Positions 46,326 through 55,347 of a DNA stretch of 64,000 nt are shown piece by piece. The first letter of the stretch is position 1, and each line of letters starts with the position of its first letter. Source of the stretch: Planctopirus ephydatiae (lineage in GTDB: Bacteria; Planctomycetota; Planctomycetia; Planctomycetales; Planctomycetaceae). The translations under genes were made by a program, and so were the position numbers. Location: NCBI RefSeq assembly GCF_007752345.1, contig NZ_CP036299.1:3063501-3127500 (forward strand). Direction: 5' to 3'. The notes below the pieces were generated by a model that saw only the letters and a program-made list of their open reading frames with translations, was not told the DNA's origin and made no database searches.

Positions 46326-48986
46326 ATGGTTCTTCTGTCTGATATTCAAGCCTGTCTCGAAACAGTTCCTTTAGGGGCGGAACTCATTGATGTTGCTGGC
46401 AAGGTGATCTTTGCCAATCAGGAGTATTTCCGAATTTTCTCTTGTCCTCAACGTCGCGTAGAGGGTTCCAGCTGGCTTTACCGCTTCCAAAAACTCAACA
46501 ACAATGCAGCACGGCTCCAGTGGCAGGCAGTACAGCGTGGGGAAGAGGTCGAAGGTGAGCAGACCGAACAATGTGATGACGGAACTCTCGTTACCATTCG
46601 CTATCGCTTTACTCGCTTGAACAGATCTTTTCCTGATGCCTCTGCTCAGTTCTTTATCCGTTATTCACAGAAGGTCATCCCTGACAATTCCTGCAGACCA
46701 CCTGCATGTTCAACTGACTCGCCCTGCGTTCCATTGATCGAACAACTGCCGATGATTGCCTGGGCAGCAGACGCCCACCACAACTGCACATACGTCAATA
46801 AACACTGGCACCAGTTCACGAGTGCTGGCGAAGACGAGCACCAGGGGCAAGGCTGGCTGAATTTCATCCATCCGGAAGACATCGAAAGAATTCAATCCGC
46901 CAGTGAGAGGCATGCCACATCAGACCTTCAATACCGCATTCGCGGGAAAGATGGTGAGTATCGCTGGTTTCTCGAGCACAGTCAGCCCTGCTTGAACAAA
47001 GATGGCCAGGTTGATGGCTTCACAGGGATCTGCATTGATACCACCGAAAGTCTTCGCGAGTCACGAGTTTCTGAGGAGCGGAAGAAGCAGTTGCGGGCGA
47101 TGGTCGAGCACGCACCAGGAGTTGCCATTCAATGGTTTGGTCGAAACGGGCGCATTCAACTCTGGAATGAAGCTTCGACGCAGATGTTTGGCTTCACGGC
47201 CGAAGAAGCAATTGGCAAGACGTTCGACGAACTCATCCACACTCCCGAAGAGTTTGAATGCTTGCTCCGTACTCTTGGTGAGATCATTCACACCAATCGA
47301 TCAGTGGGGCCGAATGAGTATCATTTCCGTCGCAAAGATGGTTCGACGGGAGCCTGCCTGTCGACCCTGTTCTGCATTCCCTCCTTTGATGAGCACCCTT
47401 TGTTCTGCTGTATGGATATTGACATTACAGACCGCATCCGTACAGAAAACGCTCTGAGAGAAAGCGAAGTCAAGTTCCGTACATTAGCCAAGAATTTCCC
47501 TGACGCGATCTTCATTCTTGACCCCAGTGACCCTCAAATCCCACTGAAAATCGCCTTCACCAATGACGCAGTCAAAACCATCCATGGCTATTCGCCCGAA
47601 GAACTGATCGGTCAATCTTTGGCGTTGAAAATCGATGATGCCTCAACGGCTTCCCACATACCCGAGAGAATTTTACGCATACAAAAAGGTGAGGTGATTC
47701 GCTTTGAGGCAACGCACATCCACCGGGATGGTCGGACAATTCCGATGAGTGTGACTGCCTGTCTGATTCCCTGGGATGGCAAAACAATGCTTCTTGGAAT
47801 CAACCACGACATGACATTGCAAAAGGCTGCCGAAGAGGCGCGACGCGAAAGTGAGGCACGTTTCCGATCAGCGTTCTATTCGTCGGCAACGGGGATGGCC
47901 ATGGTCTCACTCAAGGGAGACTTTCTCGACGCCAATTCCTCTCTTTGCCAGATGCTGGGCTATACCCTTGAAGAACTCACTGCAACCAGTTTCCCGGCAA
48001 TCACACATCCACAGGAAGTCAACCGCGATGTGCATGCCATGAAACAATTGATTCAAGGTGAAATTCCGTTCTACACGACGGAAAAGCGATATCGCCAAAA
48101 AGATGGAAGCTACCTGCCCACTTATGTTTCAGCGGCACTTGTTCGCAACAGGGAGGGAGAACCCAGTTACTTTGTCACGCAAATGCTGGATCTCACCGAA
48201 AAGAAGCGGCTGGAACAGGAACTGATGGAGAGCCAGAGACTCACCGTGATGAAGCAGATGTCCGGTGGACTGTCGCACGATTTCAACAATTTCATAACGA
48301 TCATTCTCGGTTACTGTGAGACCTTGCTGATCAGGCCGGAAACAACTGATGCACAGCGCAGTTTGATCCTGCCGATCCGCGAAGCAGGACATCACGCTTC
48401 TCGCATAATTCGACAACTGCTTGCATTCAGTCGGACGCAGCCTGTGACTTACGAGCGGATCAATCTCAGTACGATTGTTCGTGGTATGGAAATGATGATT
48501 CGCAGCATTCTTCGGCAGAATTTCACTCTTGAACTCAGGCTTGCCGAACCGCTTCCGAACATTATGGCCGACCCCGTGCAGATCGATCAGATTCTGGTCA
48601 ATCTGGCCATCAATGCCCGTGACGCGATGCCTGAGGGTGGGACATTAACAATCGAAACAGCATGGATCGCTTCCCATACCAAGTCAATACCACAGAATCG
48701 TTCGTTCGATGCTTACGTTCAACCCGATGATTTCGTCCGCTTGCGAGTTTCTGATACAGGAACGGGAATTCCTCCAGATCTCCTCAGTCGCATCTTTGAA
48801 CCGTTTTTCACCACCAAAGGGGAGGGGCAAGGTCACGGCCTCGGATTGTCTGTGGTTCATGGAATCATCAGTCAGGGCGGCGGCACAATTCGCGTCTTCA
48901 GCGAGCCAGGGAAGGGGACCACATTCGAAGTCGACCTCCCGGCATGCGTTGGCCCCATCTCGCCAGATCGCCCCGAAGCTCCTTGA
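46326..48986 (+). CDS. Soluble PAS-repeat sensor histidine kinase
   Basis: Cytoplasmic sensor kinase of 886 residues. Five PAS-type modules are visible in succession (about 8-115, 137-243, 254-372, 382-498, 509-628), the later ones with family motifs such as GRIQLWNEASTQMFGF, FTNDAVKTIHGYSPEELIGQ and MLGYTLEELTA. A PAC-like tail closes each (GINHDMTLQK, MLDLTEKKR). The kinase core follows: H-box with His651 in LSHDFNNFITIILGY, N-box NLAINARDAMPEGG, D-box VSDTGTGIP, F-box EPFFTTKGEG and G-box GHGLGL. No membrane helix or receiver domain is seen, so it senses an internal or diffusible signal and needs a partner response regulator. None is adjacent. Confidence 0.93.
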   Translation: MVLLSDIQACLETVPLGAELIDVAGKVIFANQEYFRIFSCPQRRVEGSSWLYRFQKLNNNAARLQWQAVQRGEEVEGEQTEQCDDGTLVTIRYRFTRLNRSFPDASAQFFIRYSQKVIPDNSCRPPACSTDSPCVPLIEQLPMIAWAADAHHNCTYVNKHWHQFTSAGEDEHQGQGWLNFIHPEDIERIQSASERHATSDLQYRIRGKDGEYRWFLEHSQPCLNKDGQVDGFTGICIDTTESLRESRVSEERKKQLRAMVEHAPGVAIQWFGRNGRIQLWNEASTQMFGFTAEEAIGKTFDELIHTPEEFECLLRTLGEIIHTNRSVGPNEYHFRRKDGSTGACLSTLFCIPSFDEHPLFCCMDIDITDRIRTENALRESEVKFRTLAKNFPDAIFILDPSDPQIPLKIAFTNDAVKTIHGYSPEELIGQSLALKIDDASTASHIPERILRIQKGEVIRFEATHIHRDGRTIPMSVTACLIPWDGKTMLLGINHDMTLQKAAEEARRESEARFRSAFYSSATGMAMVSLKGDFLDANSSLCQMLGYTLEELTATSFPAITHPQEVNRDVHAMKQLIQGEIPFYTTEKRYRQKDGSYLPTYVSAALVRNREGEPSYFVTQMLDLTEKKRLEQELMESQRLTVMKQMSGGLSHDFNNFITIILGYCETLLIRPETTDAQRSLILPIREAGHHASRIIRQLLAFSRTQPVTYERINLSTIVRGMEMMIRSILRQNFTLELRLAEPLPNIMADPVQIDQILVNLAINARDAMPEGGTLTIETAWIASHTKSIPQNRSFDAYVQPDDFVRLRVSDTGTGIPPDLLSRIFEPFFTTKGEGQGHGLGLSVVHGIISQGGGTIRVFSEPGKGTTFEVDLPACVGPISPDRPEAP

Positions 48987-49000
48987 AGCTCAACGCCCCC

Positions 49001-50074
49001 TCATCGACTGCGTGGGGAAAGATCCTCAAAGAACCTTTTGATCTCGATTTCCAGGCTTTCTGGCTCTTTCCCCAGACTTTCAATGAAATGGCGCAGCCGC
49101 CGAGAAGTGATCGATTCATTCATCTTTCGATCAGTTTTATCGAAGGTCGTCAGCAGCCGGACATATTGGCTGGGCCGCGTTTCCAGCAGAAAGAATGTCA
49201 CAGCCCAGGCTTGGGCATACGCATCCAGAGCACGAGTTTCAAAGAGATCATCACTTTCGATCAAAGCTCGCAACCAACCCTGAGGCAACTTCTGTTGCAT
49301 GGCACGAAAGTGCAGAAACCTTTCCCGGTTGATGCGATCCCACGCACTGGCTTGCCGATCCCGCTTTCGTAGGGCGTCATTCTCGAAAGCCATGGCTAAG
49401 CCTTCAATCATCCAGACAGACCCCGGCTCAATTCTCGAATGCAGACCATAATTGAAACCGAGTTGGTGAACCGCTTCGTGAATAAGTGTGGCATGCCGTT
49501 CACGCAACGATTGATGCTTTTCACCAGGCGAGAGCAGTATTCGATTACTCTCGACCAGATAAACCCCTGCCAGATTTTCCCTCGCTTTTCGGGGGCGAAT
49601 CTGTACCCGTTGATCAAACTCAGCCTGTCGGGACGGCATGACAACGACGAGCGGAAACTCCAGTGGCGCGGGAGTGTGGCCATACACACTTAACCAGCCC
49701 ACAAAATCTCGGCGAACTTCGTCGAACAACTCCTTCAGTTCATTTTCCACACCCACAGGTGCTGCCACGATCAACCCATCTGTCGCTGCCACACGCAGAG
49801 CTGGCCATTCGCGCACGAGCTGACTCTTCATCTCGACCGTTGTCATCGGCGAAAATTCGCCCGGCAACACCTGATAACGACTCACTTTGGCGAGATCGAT
49901 CAATCGTTGAGATCCATCAGCCAACTGAAACCAGCATTGAACCGAATCCCTGGCCACCACGCGCCCGCGCAACGTTTCTCCTTCGTACGAAATTTCCAAG
50001 CAGCGATCATCTGCCGGTAAACTGGCAGAGAAAGATAACCACACACAGCAGGCCCACAAAGTCGCGCGAAACAT
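49001..50074 (-). CDS. Secreted DUF1570 protein (putative gluzincin metallopeptidase)
   Basis: Exported protein with a predicted zinc-peptidase fold. The ATG at 50074 gives MFRATLWACCVWLSFSASLP with cleavage near PADD; a start at 50137 would add 21 residues before the signal. HEAVH (199-203) supplies two His ligands and a catalytic Glu, and Glu224 in MIEGLAMAF the third ligand, the usual DUF1570 spacing. LPADDRCLEISYEGETLRGR at the mature N-terminus looks like the small beta domain seen in many planctomycete exports. YAQAWAVTFFLLE near 290 is family-like. No enzyme activity has been shown for the family to my knowledge. Convergent with the histidine kinase gene, 14 bp apart. Confidence 0.87.
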   Translation of the reverse strand: MFRATLWACCVWLSFSASLPADDRCLEISYEGETLRGRVVARDSVQCWFQLADGSQRLIDLAKVSRYQVLPGEFSPMTTVEMKSQLVREWPALRVAATDGLIVAAPVGVENELKELFDEVRRDFVGWLSVYGHTPAPLEFPLVVVMPSRQAEFDQRVQIRPRKARENLAGVYLVESNRILLSPGEKHQSLRERHATLIHEAVHQLGFNYGLHSRIEPGSVWMIEGLAMAFENDALRKRDRQASAWDRINRERFLHFRAMQQKLPQGWLRALIESDDLFETRALDAYAQAWAVTFFLLETRPSQYVRLLTTFDKTDRKMNESITSRRLRHFIESLGKEPESLEIEIKRFFEDLSPRSR

Positions 50075-50414
50075 AAAAACCACTCGTGGAGCAAGGTACC
50101 TGGGGGAGACACACTCTGGCCTGATTCTCGTGACCATTCTTCAGCCAGATCTTGCGAATCTTCTCCTGATCGTCGCCTCCTTTGCGTATGATCGAAGAGA
50201 ATATCGCAGAGGGCAGGGAAGTGCTGGCAGAAGATTGCCATGGTCAGCAAACCTGGAGCCCCCAGTAAACAATCTAGTTTTTATTCGAGCACTAGCCGCA
50301 CGATTTCGCAGTTCGTCAGAGGAACGCCCAAAAAGTCCTTCGTTCTGGAGTTGATGAATACGCTCAACTCGACGGATCAAGGAGGGTTTTGGTCACTTCT
50401 TCGAGGAAAAAGAC
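50075..50414. other. Spacer with no recognised feature
   Basis: Between divergent DUF1570 and the 451-aa gene. Short open frames occur, but I see no gene, promoter or repeat that I can support. Confidence 0.4.
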
Positions 50415-51770
50415 ATGCCAGACTCTTCGATTTTTCAACGTTTATCGACTCTATCGATTGTGACTCTGGCACTGTGTTCATGGGAACAGCTTTCATGGGA
50501 ACAGCTTCCGGCAGGTGAGATCCGCCCTGTCGATTCCCTCCCAATGAGTGATCCACAGATTCCGGCTCTTGTTGCACAAAAAATTCGACAGCTCTCATCC
50601 CGGCAACTCGAAATTCGCCAGACTGCCGAAAAAGGTCTGATTGAATTGGGGCCGGAGGCTTTGCCATTTCTTCCATCTCCTGAAGTTCTGGGAGATGCAT
50701 CCAGCCGTGATGCCTTGCGTCGTGTGCGCCAGCAGTTAGAGATGTTGCATGCCCGTGAGGCCGCACAACCTTCGCGTATCACTCTTTCGGGAACGTTCAC
50801 CGCCAATCGTCTCGAAGCCGAGTTTTTGCAACAAACGTCCAATCCCGTCCGCCTGTTGCCCAATTCACCCGCAACGACATACACCGTCAACTGGCAGGGT
50901 CTGACATTCTGGGAAGCGATAGCGAACCTGCTGGCGGTTTCCGAACTGGCCATCGATCCCGATTCCATGGGTTCGATGCTGACACTCACCCCCTCAGCGA
51001 AACCAGAGGCCGAGAGATCCATCATTCCTTCCGGGCCATTTGCCTGGAGTGTCGAGTCCATCGAACAGAAACAACTCAGTGGCACGCCTGGTTCCATCGC
51101 CAGACTTCACATTCGAGTTCGAACTGAACCTCGACTCGATCCACTCTTTGTGTTTGTCAACAGCCACGATTGGCATGTGAATGCTCTGGTTAAGACCGCT
51201 GGTGAAAATGTTCCTGCTCTTGAGAAGCTGAATTTGTGGAACCCTTCGGCTCGATACGAACTCGTGGCAGGTTCAGTTCAGCAGGGCACGACGTTCACTA
51301 TCGATGCCATACTGCCAGAAGGAAAAATCCCCAGCGAATATCAGATTTCCGGCAAGGCAATGATCCACACCGGGCTCGTGAAACAAGAGTTTGATTTTGC
51401 AGCGAATCGACTCAAACCTGGCCAATCAATTCGTCGTGGCGGAGTGACCATCACGATTCGAGCGGTCTCAGCACCCGAAACAAAACCTGCGACGATCGAA
51501 CTTTCGACGGCATACGATGTGAGCGGCCCGGCCTTCGAATCGCACCGTGCCTGGGTGTTCCACCGTCAGGCATGGATCGAACGGGTCAAACCGGGCACCA
51601 TCGAGCCATTTGTGGAATTGAATGTCACCCAGGCCGCTTCGGGCATCACCACGGCGGAATTCACTTTTGCCAATCCTGTCACCGAGAGTGATACGTTCGT
51701 TTACTCGGCTCCGCTTTTGCTTTCCGATCTCGAAGCCACGCTCAAGGCAACCATCCCCGTGGCCAGGTAA
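50415..51770 (+). CDS. Secreted protein with HEAT-like N-terminal repeat, unknown function (451 aa)
   Basis: Unrecognised exported protein. The N-terminus (MPDSSIFQRLSTLSIVTLAL) is a plausible but weak signal; it is followed by WEQLSWEQLPAGE, a direct duplication of five residues caused by a 15-bp tandem repeat near 50486-50513. Residues 49-85 (LVAQKIRQLSSRQLEIRQTA, then EKGLIELGPEALPFL) are a HEAT-like helical pair common in planctomycete proteins. The rest is mostly beta: a domain with TFTANRLEAEFLQQT and NWQGLTFWEAIANLLA (secretin/STN-like in pattern) and three strand-rich segments to the end. It stands directly before glyS on the same strand, 178 bp apart. I assign no function. Confidence 0.78.
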   Translation: MPDSSIFQRLSTLSIVTLALCSWEQLSWEQLPAGEIRPVDSLPMSDPQIPALVAQKIRQLSSRQLEIRQTAEKGLIELGPEALPFLPSPEVLGDASSRDALRRVRQQLEMLHAREAAQPSRITLSGTFTANRLEAEFLQQTSNPVRLLPNSPATTYTVNWQGLTFWEAIANLLAVSELAIDPDSMGSMLTLTPSAKPEAERSIIPSGPFAWSVESIEQKQLSGTPGSIARLHIRVRTEPRLDPLFVFVNSHDWHVNALVKTAGENVPALEKLNLWNPSARYELVAGSVQQGTTFTIDAILPEGKIPSEYQISGKAMIHTGLVKQEFDFAANRLKPGQSIRRGGVTITIRAVSAPETKPATIELSTAYDVSGPAFESHRAWVFHRQAWIERVKPGTIEPFVELNVTQAASGITTAEFTFANPVTESDTFVYSAPLLLSDLEATLKATIPVAR

Positions 51771-51948
51771 CTCCGAATGCCACGAAACCTTCTGGCTCAG
51801 CGAACAATCGGCAAGTTGCCTTGACCGAAACGCCGGGTTGCTCAAAACTTCCCATGATTCTTCAGCCTTGGCTGGCACTTGCGCCTGAACTCAGCGACCA
51901 TTTGTCAGACCAGTCTCTTTGTTTCCTCTGCATGATAGAACAGCTTCA

Positions 51949-53604
51949 ATGACCCAGTACAGCATGGATAAGATTGTCGCCCTCGCCAAGCGGCGTGGCC
52001 TGATGTTCCAGTCTTCCGAAATCTACGGCGGACTCAACGGTTTTTGGGATTACGGTCCGCTGGGTGTCGAACTGAAGCGAAATGTTCGCCAGGCCTGGTG
52101 GGATGACATGATCACCCGCCATGACGAGCTCTCGATTCCTGCCAGTGCTCCTTCGACCTTCGATATGGTGGGTGTCGAGACATCGATCATCATGCACCCG
52201 CAAGTCTGGAAGGTTTCGGGACACTTCGACCTCTTCTGCGACAAAATGGTTGATTGCAAAGAATCACGCAAGCGATATCGGCTCGATCATGTGAAGGGCC
52301 GCTGGATTGAAAGCGTTAAGCGAGTGCAGGGCGAAATCCCCGAAGGTGCGACTCCCGAGCGTGTTTTCATCACGACGATGGCCGAAATCGATGAGCGGAA
52401 TGACGATATCGAAAAGAAAGCCCTGCAGTACTTCGGGCTGCGCAGTAAAGACGCTGGCAAATTGAAGTTCGTCTCGGAAATCGAATCGTTGCCACCGGTC
52501 GAGCAGTTCATTGATGTCATTGCTCCCGATGCCCGCAGCAAGGCGACATTAACCACGCCACGCGACTTCAACCTGATGTTCAAGACCACACTGGGGGCTT
52601 TGGGGACCGAAGACGATGCCGCCTTCCTTCGTCCCGAAACCGCTCAGGGGATGTTCGTCAACTTCAAAAACGTCTGCGATTCGAGCCGGGTCAAAATTCC
52701 GTTTGGTATTGCCCAGATTGGGAAGAGCTTCCGTAACGAGATCACTCCTCGCAACTTCACCTTCCGCTCGCGAGAGTTCGAGCAGATGGAAATGGAATTC
52801 TTCTGTCATCCGAAGGATTCTCTGGCCTGGTACACCTACTGGCGCGACCGCCGCTACAAGTGGTACACCGATCTGGGCATTTCGAGCGATAAGCTCATTC
52901 TTCGCGAGCATACTCACGAAGAGCTGGCGCACTATTCAGTGGGAACAGCCGATGTGGAATACGCCTTTCCATTTTTGCCGGCCGGTGAATATGGAGAGTT
53001 GGAAGGGGTCGCCCATCGCGGCGATTTCGACCTGCGATCGCACTCTCAGGGCAAGCTCCGCAAAGAGGGGAACGAACTTGTCGTCGAAGCAGGGGCCGAC
53101 GGCAAACCCAAATACCTGGGAAGTGGCAAGGATCTTTCGTACTTCGATGACCAGTCGCGCGAGCGGTTCCTCCCCCATGTTATTGAACCAGCTGCTGGCT
53201 GTGACCGTGCCACACTCGCATTTCTCTGTGAAGCCTATCATGAAGACAAACAGCCGGATGAAAAGGGCGAGATGCAAGAGCGTGTCGTGCTGAAACTGCA
53301 CCCACGGCTCGCACCCGTCAAGGTCGCGATTTTCCCGCTGATCAAGAAAGACGGCATGCCCGAAAAAGCAGCCGAGATTTACCGCGAATTCAAGCGGGCC
53401 GGGATTACTGCGGCTTACGACCAGCAGGCCGCCATTGGCCGACGTTATCGCCGCATGGATGAAATCGGCACCCCCTACTGCATCACAGTCGATGGCGACA
53501 CAATGTCCGCCGACACAGTCACCATCCGCAACCGCGATACCCTGGAACAGATCCGCCTGCCAGTGAAGGAAGTCGTCGATCACATCGCCAAACTGGTGCG
53601 ATAA
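51949..53604 (+). CDS. glyS: Glycyl-tRNA synthetase (alpha2 type)
   Basis: Class II synthetase charging tRNA-Gly with glycine. The single-chain, roughly 550-residue form is the dimeric type shared with archaea and eukaryotes, not the alpha2beta2 GlyQ/GlyS type. The ATG at 51949 gives MTQYSMDKIVALAKRRGLMF; the frame has a TTG ten codons upstream. Motif 1 region WDYGPLGVELKRNV, motif 2 FRNEITPRNFTFRSREFEQM, and motif 3 EPAAGCDRATLAFLCEAY are clear. The anticodon-binding domain (about 455-545) ends with TVRNRDT-like VTIRNRDTLEQIRLP. ELEGVAHRGDFDLRSH is also conserved. A convergent gene lies 80 bp downstream, with a two-way terminator between. Confidence 0.96.
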   Translation: MTQYSMDKIVALAKRRGLMFQSSEIYGGLNGFWDYGPLGVELKRNVRQAWWDDMITRHDELSIPASAPSTFDMVGVETSIIMHPQVWKVSGHFDLFCDKMVDCKESRKRYRLDHVKGRWIESVKRVQGEIPEGATPERVFITTMAEIDERNDDIEKKALQYFGLRSKDAGKLKFVSEIESLPPVEQFIDVIAPDARSKATLTTPRDFNLMFKTTLGALGTEDDAAFLRPETAQGMFVNFKNVCDSSRVKIPFGIAQIGKSFRNEITPRNFTFRSREFEQMEMEFFCHPKDSLAWYTYWRDRRYKWYTDLGISSDKLILREHTHEELAHYSVGTADVEYAFPFLPAGEYGELEGVAHRGDFDLRSHSQGKLRKEGNELVVEAGADGKPKYLGSGKDLSYFDDQSRERFLPHVIEPAAGCDRATLAFLCEAYHEDKQPDEKGEMQERVVLKLHPRLAPVKVAIFPLIKKDGMPEKAAEIYREFKRAGITAAYDQQAAIGRRYRRMDEIGTPYCITVDGDTMSADTVTIRNRDTLEQIRLPVKEVVDHIAKLVR

Positions 53605-53620
53605 CGACCTTTGAATAACA

Positions 53621-53666
53621 AACTGACAGATCGGACTGGTTCAAGTACTAGCCTGATCTGTCAGTT
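53621..53666. terminator. Bidirectional hairpin terminator
   Basis: AACTGACAGATC (53621-53632) pairs with its complement at 53655-53666. On the plus strand it ends GTTTAAT and on the minus strand GTTTGTTATT. It separates convergent glyS and the 53685 gene. Confidence 0.78.
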
Positions 53667-53684
53667 TAATGAGACGTCGCTATA

Positions 53685-54167
53685 TCAATTCTTGACTTTC
53701 GTTAGCTCAGGGATACTCAACTCGAAATTCGCGAAATCAGTGCCATCGTAGGGCACCTCAAAAGTCAAAGTCGTCTCTTCGTGATACTTTTTGGGCAGAT
53801 ACTCCTTCACGAGGATGAGATCTCGATCAATATCTCGAACTTCACTGACGATTGCGACCGTGTGACCACCAGGAACCGCACCAAGCACTTTCGTGCCAGC
53901 AGTACGTAGTTCAAAATTGCCGTTTGAATCAGTAACTGCAGATGAAAGTTCACCTACCAGGGCAGACCGGCCGTTTCGCACCGGTGCGAAAATCACGGTC
54001 AATTTCTCGGCAGGTACACCATTCAGCGTCACTCTTCCGCGAACCGGCACATATTGGAACGTTTTGGGACCAATACTAATGCCAATTATGGTAAAAATCA
54101 GCATTGAGAGAACACTCAGCCCTCCCCATCGAATCCATGGGTTCAATAACATCAAGCCTCCCTTCAC
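53685..54167 (-). CDS. Membrane-anchored small protein with carboxypeptidase-regulatory-like domain (160 aa)
   Basis: Exported protein with an N-terminal anchor (GLSVLSMLIFTIIGISIG, about 16-33) and a beta-sandwich domain of the carboxypeptidase-regulatory/transthyretin type: VRGRVTLNGVPAEKLTVIFA, SSAVTDSNGNFELRTAGT, GAVPGGHTVAIVSEV and TLTFEVPYDGTDFANFELSI. Such domains follow many DUF1559 genes in Planctomycetes. This gene begins 39 bp after the DUF1559 gene at 54207 on the same strand, so they are very probably co-transcribed. Most relatives are lipoproteins; here no lipobox Cys is seen. Two starts are possible (MKGGLM, with the internal ATG five codons in). Confidence 0.85.
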   Translation of the reverse strand: MKGGLMLLNPWIRWGGLSVLSMLIFTIIGISIGPKTFQYVPVRGRVTLNGVPAEKLTVIFAPVRNGRSALVGELSSAVTDSNGNFELRTAGTKVLGAVPGGHTVAIVSEVRDIDRDLILVKEYLPKKYHEETTLTFEVPYDGTDFANFELSIPELTKVKN

Positions 54168-54206
54168 AACATAGCTTCACATGCATTTGCGAAAGCAGGA
54201 TGCGGA

Positions 54207-55178
54207 TTACCAATCACCCACGGCATTGTTATCAGCCTTACGAGCCAGCCAACTGAGTGTTTGCCAATCCATGTTTTGACTTGCGAATCTTACTGACCCG
54301 TCACACATGAGGAAGTGAGAACCACCCACATGTTGGCTGTTAAAAATATCCGTGGGATAAGATCCTGTATTAGGGTTCCAAAGGGTAACGCTCGCCAACG
54401 TATCAGGGACTCGAGCGTGGTTGTGTTGAATTCCAGCAGCAATAGCTACTTGCGGTGCTCCGACCCAAAGTGCGCCTCCGGAGTTGTTGGGTGGAGTCCC
54501 GCGTGTTCGAACACAGTCCCGCTCACCGAGATAGATGGTATTGCTTGTCCCATCGAGTACATATGCGATCTTCGTTGCGCTCTGATAGTGGGAAACACCG
54601 GCAGTCGTCGAACCACGCGAATAAATAGAGGTATTGTTAGGGTTTGCTCCTGTACAAGCCACATAGTTTGATTTCGCAAGCCGTTGATCTTCTGTTGCTG
54701 CTCCATGAGCAAGATTCGAGGCGTCAGAGTACCACGGATTGATCGCTGGGCCTGTATCTGAGGGACAGACAAAAACAGGGAGTACCGTCCGAGGGAGCCC
54801 ACTAATGGCAGTCCATGGTGCCAGAAAGTCAAATCGATTGTAGAGCGGTGCCTGATCCACATAGGGGAGTAAAAATGTTCCCCAGCCCACCCCATTACGC
54901 CGTGTCCCCTCCAGATTGAGATTCGTGGAAACAGCTGGATAAAGGACTCCAGGTGGGAATACTTCATGAGTTGAATGATAGTTATGCAGAGCCAACCCTA
55001 GTTGCTTCAAATTGTTACGGCACTGGGTTCTTCGCGCAGCCTCACGGGCTTGCTGAACCGCAGGCAGCAGTAGGGCAATGAGTACCGCGATAATGGCGAT
55101 CACCACCAGAAGTTCAATGAGAGTGAAGCCGTGGCGGTCCCAACGTCTTCCCGAACTGACAGAAAACAGAGTCATCAT
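54207..55178 (-). CDS. DUF1559 domain protein with type II-secretion-like prepilin leader
   Basis: Third DUF1559 paralogue. I start at the ATG at 55178 (MMTLFSVSSGRRWDRHG), which follows AAGGATC; the frame extends nine codons further. The leader is longer (16-17 residues) than in the other two paralogues. [20 protein letters not shown] is the prepilin signature, then [57 protein letters not shown], and at the C-terminus HVGGSHFLMCDGSVRFASQN. Compared with the paralogues the C-terminal motif has Cys for Gly (MCDG). The small anchored gene at 53685 lies 39 bp downstream, the tightest of the three pairings. Confidence 0.93.
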   Translation of the reverse strand: MMTLFSVSSGRRWDRHGFTLIELLVVIAIIAVLIALLLPAVQQAREAARRTQCRNNLKQLGLALHNYHSTHEVFPPGVLYPAVSTNLNLEGTRRNGVGWGTFLLPYVDQAPLYNRFDFLAPWTAISGLPRTVLPVFVCPSDTGPAINPWYSDASNLAHGAATEDQRLAKSNYVACTGANPNNTSIYSRGSTTAGVSHYQSATKIAYVLDGTSNTIYLGERDCVRTRGTPPNNSGGALWVGAPQVAIAAGIQHNHARVPDTLASVTLWNPNTGSYPTDIFNSQHVGGSHFLMCDGSVRFASQNMDWQTLSWLARKADNNAVGDW

Positions 55179-55347
55179 GAGATCCTTGACAGAGAAAAAC
55201 ACCACGAATAGATGAGCGCGATCCGGAGAACGATCGAAAGTGGAACTGCAAAAAAACTGAGGATGTTATGTCTACAAAAAATGTTTTCAAAAGCGCTTCA
55301 AGAACTGACATTGAAGCATTATCAAGAATCCTGTTACGGAAGACTGT

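Noticed and set aside
46107-46349. 80-codon minus-strand open frame
   Set aside because: Overlaps the histidine kinase start and has no protein-like features.
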